Source: Rutidosis leptorrhynchoides
Taxonomy: Eukaryota; Streptophyta; Magnoliopsida; Asterales; Asteraceae
Length of the DNA: 64,000 nucleotides
Assembly: GCF_046630445.1 (NCBI RefSeq)
Contig: NC_092333.1
Span: 355,727,001-355,791,000 of the forward strand
Reading direction: 5' to 3'
Translations under genes and position numbers: made by a program
Part shown: positions 59,587 through 64,000 of the stretch, one piece after another
Layout of the letters: each line of letters starts with the position of its first letter
Numbering within the stretch: position 1 is the first letter of the stretch
The notes under the pieces: generated by a model
What the model was told of the DNA's origin: nothing
Seen by the model: only the letters and a program-made list of their open reading frames with translations
Database searches by the model: none

Positions 59587-62045
59587 TGTAACATCCCGCG
59601 TTTTTCCGTTAAATTTATTTTTAACACTATCTTTTTTTTTTTAATAATACCTTTCGTTATTTAAATTCGTAGTTTCCGTTGACCAACGTTCTTAATTTTC
59701 CCGTTATTTAATTATAACATCACTCGTTTACTCGAGCGTTTTTAAAATATTCGTTTGGTTAATTCCCGCACCTGCTTTGAAACTTGAGGGACCGAGGTTG
59801 CCAAGTGGGCAAACTAGTTAACTAGGTCAACTAGTCAACCCACCTTATCCATCCATTCATTTCACCTCCCACCTTCTCCCTCTTTTCTCTCTACTTCCCT
59901 TTCATGAACTCAAACACCCATCCTCACAAATTCATCATCTAAATCCGATTGGAGAAGCAAACATCAAAACAAATTACTTTTTCGTGATCCTCTCTTCATC
60001 CTCTTCGATTTGGTACTAATTTCATAGCTTGGGGTAAAGTTTCTAAAAACTCTAGATTTCTCTAAATTCGTGTTTTTGACTTGAAATGGTGTTAGTTAGT
60101 GTCTATGGCTCGTGTATAACATGAATATATGTTTTGTTTGCTCGATTCGTTGTTTTGAGTAACTAGTTTGAACATTTGAAATGGGTGTGCTTAATCCTTA
60201 ATTTTGAATGAGTTAATGTTGTTAAATTGTTAGAGTTTATGTTTTAAAAGTGTTACTAGCATCTTTAGCATCAATTTGATGTGTAGGTTGATTTGGAAAA
60301 CATCATTAACATGATTATTGGTTTTGTGATTCTTGATTAGGGTTTGATGAACTCTAAAAGGAAATTTTGATGCTTTGAATGCCATGAAATGTTATTAGTT
60401 AGTGATTAGTTGTATTGTATGTTTCATTACCTTCAAAACGGCATATCATATGTGTGAATTGCATTCCCGAATCTTAAAATGCGTTTTGTAAACTTGAAAC
60501 GATGGTTTTGAACATTTAATGACCACTTGACGAGTTTTCGGTTATTGTAATTGATGTTTTTGCTTGGTGAAAAGTAGTTAGTTGTATTCCTTGTCAAAAT
60601 ACCTTTCCAACGATATAAGATACTTGTTTTGGATGTTTACGGTTTAGGATTTATGGGTATTTGAAGTTGGATTCGTGCTTGAGTGTGAAAACTGCCAGAT
60701 TTCTCTGCACAGGTAATGGCGCGGCGCGCCATGTACCCGCGCGGCGCGCCAAAGTGGTCTGTCCAATTTTGTCGATTTTTGAATAATGTTTGCTATGCTA
60801 CGCACCTCCGATTCACATGTAACTTGTCCTAACATGCTCACATATGATTAAAAACCTCAGAAAAATAGTTTGACCGACCGAAGTTCGACTTTTTGTCAAA
60901 CTTAACCAAATGATTGTGCAATCTTCCTAACTTGTTTCTATACTTGTATCTTGCATGAAACTTGACAAATTGTTTCACATGCTACATAATCGAGTCGTAA
61001 CGAGCCATAGGACTAATTGAACACATTTCACCCGACCTTGTGTCGTAACCGGTTAATTGATATAACTTATTTGTTTAGGTCAAGGCTAAGAAACTTTCAT
61101 GCACACGTTTACGTTGTGAAGTACTTTATACTCGTGCACTCGAGGTGAGATCATAGTCCCACCTTTTCAACAACTTTTTATACTTTTAAATTGTGGGCTG
61201 AGAAATATATACTTTGTTACATTTTGTACTACTTACTTTTATACTTTGAACACAAGTACGATGAAACAAACATTCCACAGCGAGTTAGAACAAAAATCCT
61301 CAATTCGATTATCATTAGTTACATTTGCAGGGTGTAAGCGAGAACTTATATTGTGTGGCCATACGGGTTTGACAAACCCTCATTCAAACGGTTCGCTACC
61401 GTTTACGAATGGAATATATTTTCGAGAAACAGTGTATGTTCTAACACTATTGTGATGGGGTTCTATGGAAGGAATGTTAAGCATTGATAATTGGGTGCTC
61501 GCGAACAAAATTTTGGAATGCAACTTTTGGATGATCAATTTTATGGAGATATTAAATCTTGTGGTTCAAAAATAACGTTTATTACTACACTTATGATTTC
61601 ACCAACGTTTTTCGTTGATAGTTTTCTATATGTTTCTCAGGTTCATACTTGGCTATTTGATACATGCTTCCGCGTACACTCATACTTGCTTGGAGTCGAG
61701 CATACATGCATACACTCTGATTTCTTGCTTGGGGTCAAGCATACATACATACATACGCTAGTGATAGCACCTTTGGATTCAAACATATTGTTTACATACT
61801 TACGCTATTTATAGCAACCGCGATTTTAAACTAATTATGTCGCAAGTTACCTCATTTATAATTTATACTTTTGCAAACTTAAAATTGTTGTCGAACGGTT
61901 TTGTAAACTAAACTTTGCAAGCATGATACGTTTCAAAAGAATGCGACATAATTTTGGTCAAACGAGTCTCATATAGGGACTACGACCACGTTTCGGGACC
62001 TCAGTTAGCGACGCCGTCAATGACGATTTTGGTCGGGTCGCCACA
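59587..62045 (+). repeat. E3 right (3') LTR, 2459 bp
   Basis: Nearly identical to the left LTR; lacks about 39 bp present at 56226-56264. Confidence 0.92.
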
Positions 62046-62151
62046 CTATGCTTCTTCAAACGATTAGAGATCCACTCGAACGATTTGAGTTGAATTTCTA
62101 TTAAGCCAGAAGGACCGCACCAAGAAGAGTTAGAGAACACATTTTGTTGTA

Positions 62152-62607
62152 GTTTTATGCTTTACACAATTGTCGTTTTAATGGCCATCGTATGATTTCA
62201 ACATAATTACAAAAGATCCCCCAGACAATGTTAAAATAACAATTTTTCAGGGGTTAAAATGTAAAATTATTATTTTAATAAAAAACGTAAATAAACTCTA
62301 CCCAAATATTTAACCGGTCATATCTTCCCGCTCGCTGCGCTACATTTCGGGCTATCTTTCATACACATACATACACAAATAATAAAGAACACAAACTAAC
62401 TACACCGTATCTATAGTTCCGTTTCCCCCTTTTACTCAATCTTCCTAGCGTTCAAAACGCGCAGGCCATTAGATATACTGGGTATTAACCACATGTATCC
62501 AAACATACACGTAGGAAATCGTTTTTAATTCTGTAAATACATAACGTTACGTTAACTATGAATATGCAACCCGAAAGGTCTCGCAGCATCGCGCGAGCCA
62601 ATTTTAC
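62152..62607. other. Unassigned sequence
   Basis: No gene seen; AT-rich with a short GC-rich patch near 62330-62360. Confidence 0.5.
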
Positions 62608-62840
<233 letters not shown>

Positions 62841-63106
62841 TATATTATATAAATTATAATAGATTAAAACTAGTGTGTAGTGTACACACGTGGAAACTTT
62901 TTTAAACCATGTATATGGAAGATTATGACGTGAAATGGATAAAGAGCTTTTTTTTAATATAAGCCTGTGAGATCACTTTCAACTATTACATCTTTCTCAA
63001 CATTTTTTTTAGTGTCACATCAGCTTTCTCTTTCCTTCTTCCTCACCACTTACTCCTATAACACACCATTACTAACCAGGACATACTTCCTCAAATTTTA
63101 TTTTAT

Positions 63107-63107
<1 letters not shown>

Positions 63108-63158
<51 letters not shown>

Positions 63159-63170
63159 ATTATTATTAAC
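63108..63170. repeat. (TTA)n microsatellite
   Basis: About 60 bp of TTA/ATT units preceded by a TTTTA run. Confidence 0.9.
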
Positions 63171-63299
63171 TAACAAATAAATAAATAATTTTTTTGAACA
63201 TCACATTTATTAAATAACATACATACAGTTACATTTTTTAATTTTCTTTTAAAAAAAGACATAACTGAAAACAAACACAAGTACATAAACCAATAAAAA

Positions 63300-64000
63300 C
63301 TACTCGTCATCGTTGGATAACTCAAACACTTTTTGATATTTCTTGGTGATTTTTGTTCGGGCTCTAAATACCAAAGCGCGTTGTTCCTCCGTTAAGTCGG
63401 GTGCACATGGTTGGGTGAGAAATGATAAATTATCTAACATTTTACGGGGTCTCGGTCGCGTCGTATATCATATCCATCGTCCGCCTTGTAGCGTTGACGG
63501 TTTCAATCAATTGTACACGAGCTTCGTTGGACCACAATTGCAAGGCAGCACCGGATGAACCCGAACTCCTTTGCCTCTTGGTACTTGCACGACCCGGTGG
63601 ATGACGTAGAGGTTCATCGTGAAATAACCTTTCAAACTAACGCGGATCCCCACCCGCACCCGCACCTTGGTTCGAACCTTCACCCGGTCCACTTACAAGC
63701 GGCGGGGGTAACTCGACCGTCAAATTACGCTTGGGAACGACCCCCTCGAATGTTAAAAATTTAGGACAATCTTTGAGAACTCTCCACGCATCCTCGTAAA
63801 GAAACTAATGAGCCGTTTGTTCCTTAAATGCCCGGCGTGTGCTACTGACGATATAGGCATCGTTGTTCCCACTTTGCCGATATGTTTCAAGCTTTATGTA
63901 ATGGCCGATAAAAAGCTTGATATCTCTCAACATCTTGCTCCATTTTCCCGTTATTTGATCGGCTCGACGTTTTTCACGCACTTGCACATTGTAGTTTTCT
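63300..64000 (-). pseudogene. Myb/NAM-associated-domain gene, C-terminal part (edge of window)
   Basis: One minus-strand frame with interspersed stops reads KRRADQITGKWSKMLRDI, YRQSGNNDA, then FLYEDAWRVLKDCPKFL, a Gly/Pro-rich linker and GRASTKRQRSSGSSG, ending in a helix (WSNEARVQLIETVNATRRT). This matches the plant family often annotated as no-apical-meristem-associated C-terminal or glutathione S-transferase T3-like, which contains the Myb-like partner ORF of PIF/Harbinger transposons. Three stops (near 63802, 63640 and 63450) make it a pseudogene. The N-terminal Myb/SANT part would lie right of the window. No transposase is visible here, so a retrocopied host gene is also possible. Confidence 0.6.

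Larger units (their letters stand above)
54943..62045 (+). mobile_element. E3: Tekay-like LTR retrotransposon with deleted pol
   Basis: 7.1-kb element with LTRs 54943-57436 (2494 bp) and 59587-62045 (2459 bp), TSD CTATG (54938-54942 and 62046-62050). LTR ends are TGTAACATCCCGCG and GGTCGCCACA. The primer site TGGTATCAGAGC is 2 bp inside the left LTR and the AAATTTCGGGACGAAATTT tract precedes the right LTR. The internal 2150 bp keeps only the second half of an integrase. LTRs are nearly identical, which suggests a recent insertion; one notable difference is a deletion of about 39 bp in the right LTR near 60870. Confidence 0.93.
54733..62142 (-). mobile_element. 5'-truncated LINE fragment, split by E3
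   Basis: Minus-strand LINE 3' end in two pieces (54733-54942 and 62046-62142, about 307 bp). A poly(A) tail appears as T16 at 54733-54748, preceded by the 3' UTR. The right piece encodes IEIQLKSFEWISNRLKK, which matches the ORF2 C-terminus of the LINE at 52100-52297. The duplication TTTGTTGTA flanks it at 54724-54732 and 62143-62151. The element is ordinary apart from having received E3. Confidence 0.82.

Overview
This window is intergenic DNA from a flowering plant. It contains no intact host gene and is almost entirely nested transposable elements: Ty3/gypsy elements of the Tat and Tekay-like lineages, Copia remnants, L1-type LINEs, SINEs and MITEs. The AT-rich composition, the tRNA-iMet primer sites, the dual-RNase-H Tat polymerase and the TTG-tailed SINE all point to an angiosperm. 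Asteraceae is my guess from the style of the repeats and is not proven.

Layout. (1) 1-34412: an old Tat-type element on the minus strand. Its gag is cut in two (1-335 and 32482-33715) by a 32-kb nest. The nest is a second Tat element (336-32476, 491-bp LTRs, TSD CTGTG/CCGTG). That element was itself hit by two large non-autonomous LTR elements: E1 (3023-15918, inside its internal region) and E2 (20398-32400, inside its 5' LTR). E1 and E2 both have the target duplication GAATA. (2) 34413-37096: a probable solo Copia LTR, an Athila-like gag scrap, a fold-back MITE candidate and the left half of a SINE. (3) 37097-45372: E4, a gag-only LTR element inserted into that SINE (TSD CTCAT). (4) 45690-52713: a second SINE and a near-full-length LINE with decayed ORF1 and ORF2. 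(5) 52818-54190: a LINE 3' fragment and a Mutator-type MITE with a 10-bp TSD. (6) 54733-62142: a 5'-truncated LINE split by E3 (54943-62045, TSD CTATG). (7) 62143-64000: microsatellites and a decayed Myb/NAM-associated-domain gene that runs off the right edge.

E1 and E2 are the most interesting part. Each has LTRs of about 4.2 kb, as long as or longer than the internal domain, and no pol. In the internal domain, on the strand opposite to the element's own sense, both carry a 57-codon ORF for a two-helix membrane microprotein behind a TATA box. The two copies align without a gap, with 38 of 57 residues identical and 15 of those encoded by different synonymous codons. The internal domains of E1, E2 and E3 also share a 35-bp palindrome with compensated base changes. 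The inner Tat element separately carries an antisense gene with a TATA box, a probable spliced intron and an AATAAA signal.

The insertion order follows from the nesting: outer Tat first, then inner Tat, then E1 and E2. Elsewhere, the SINE preceded E4 and the LINE fragment preceded E3.
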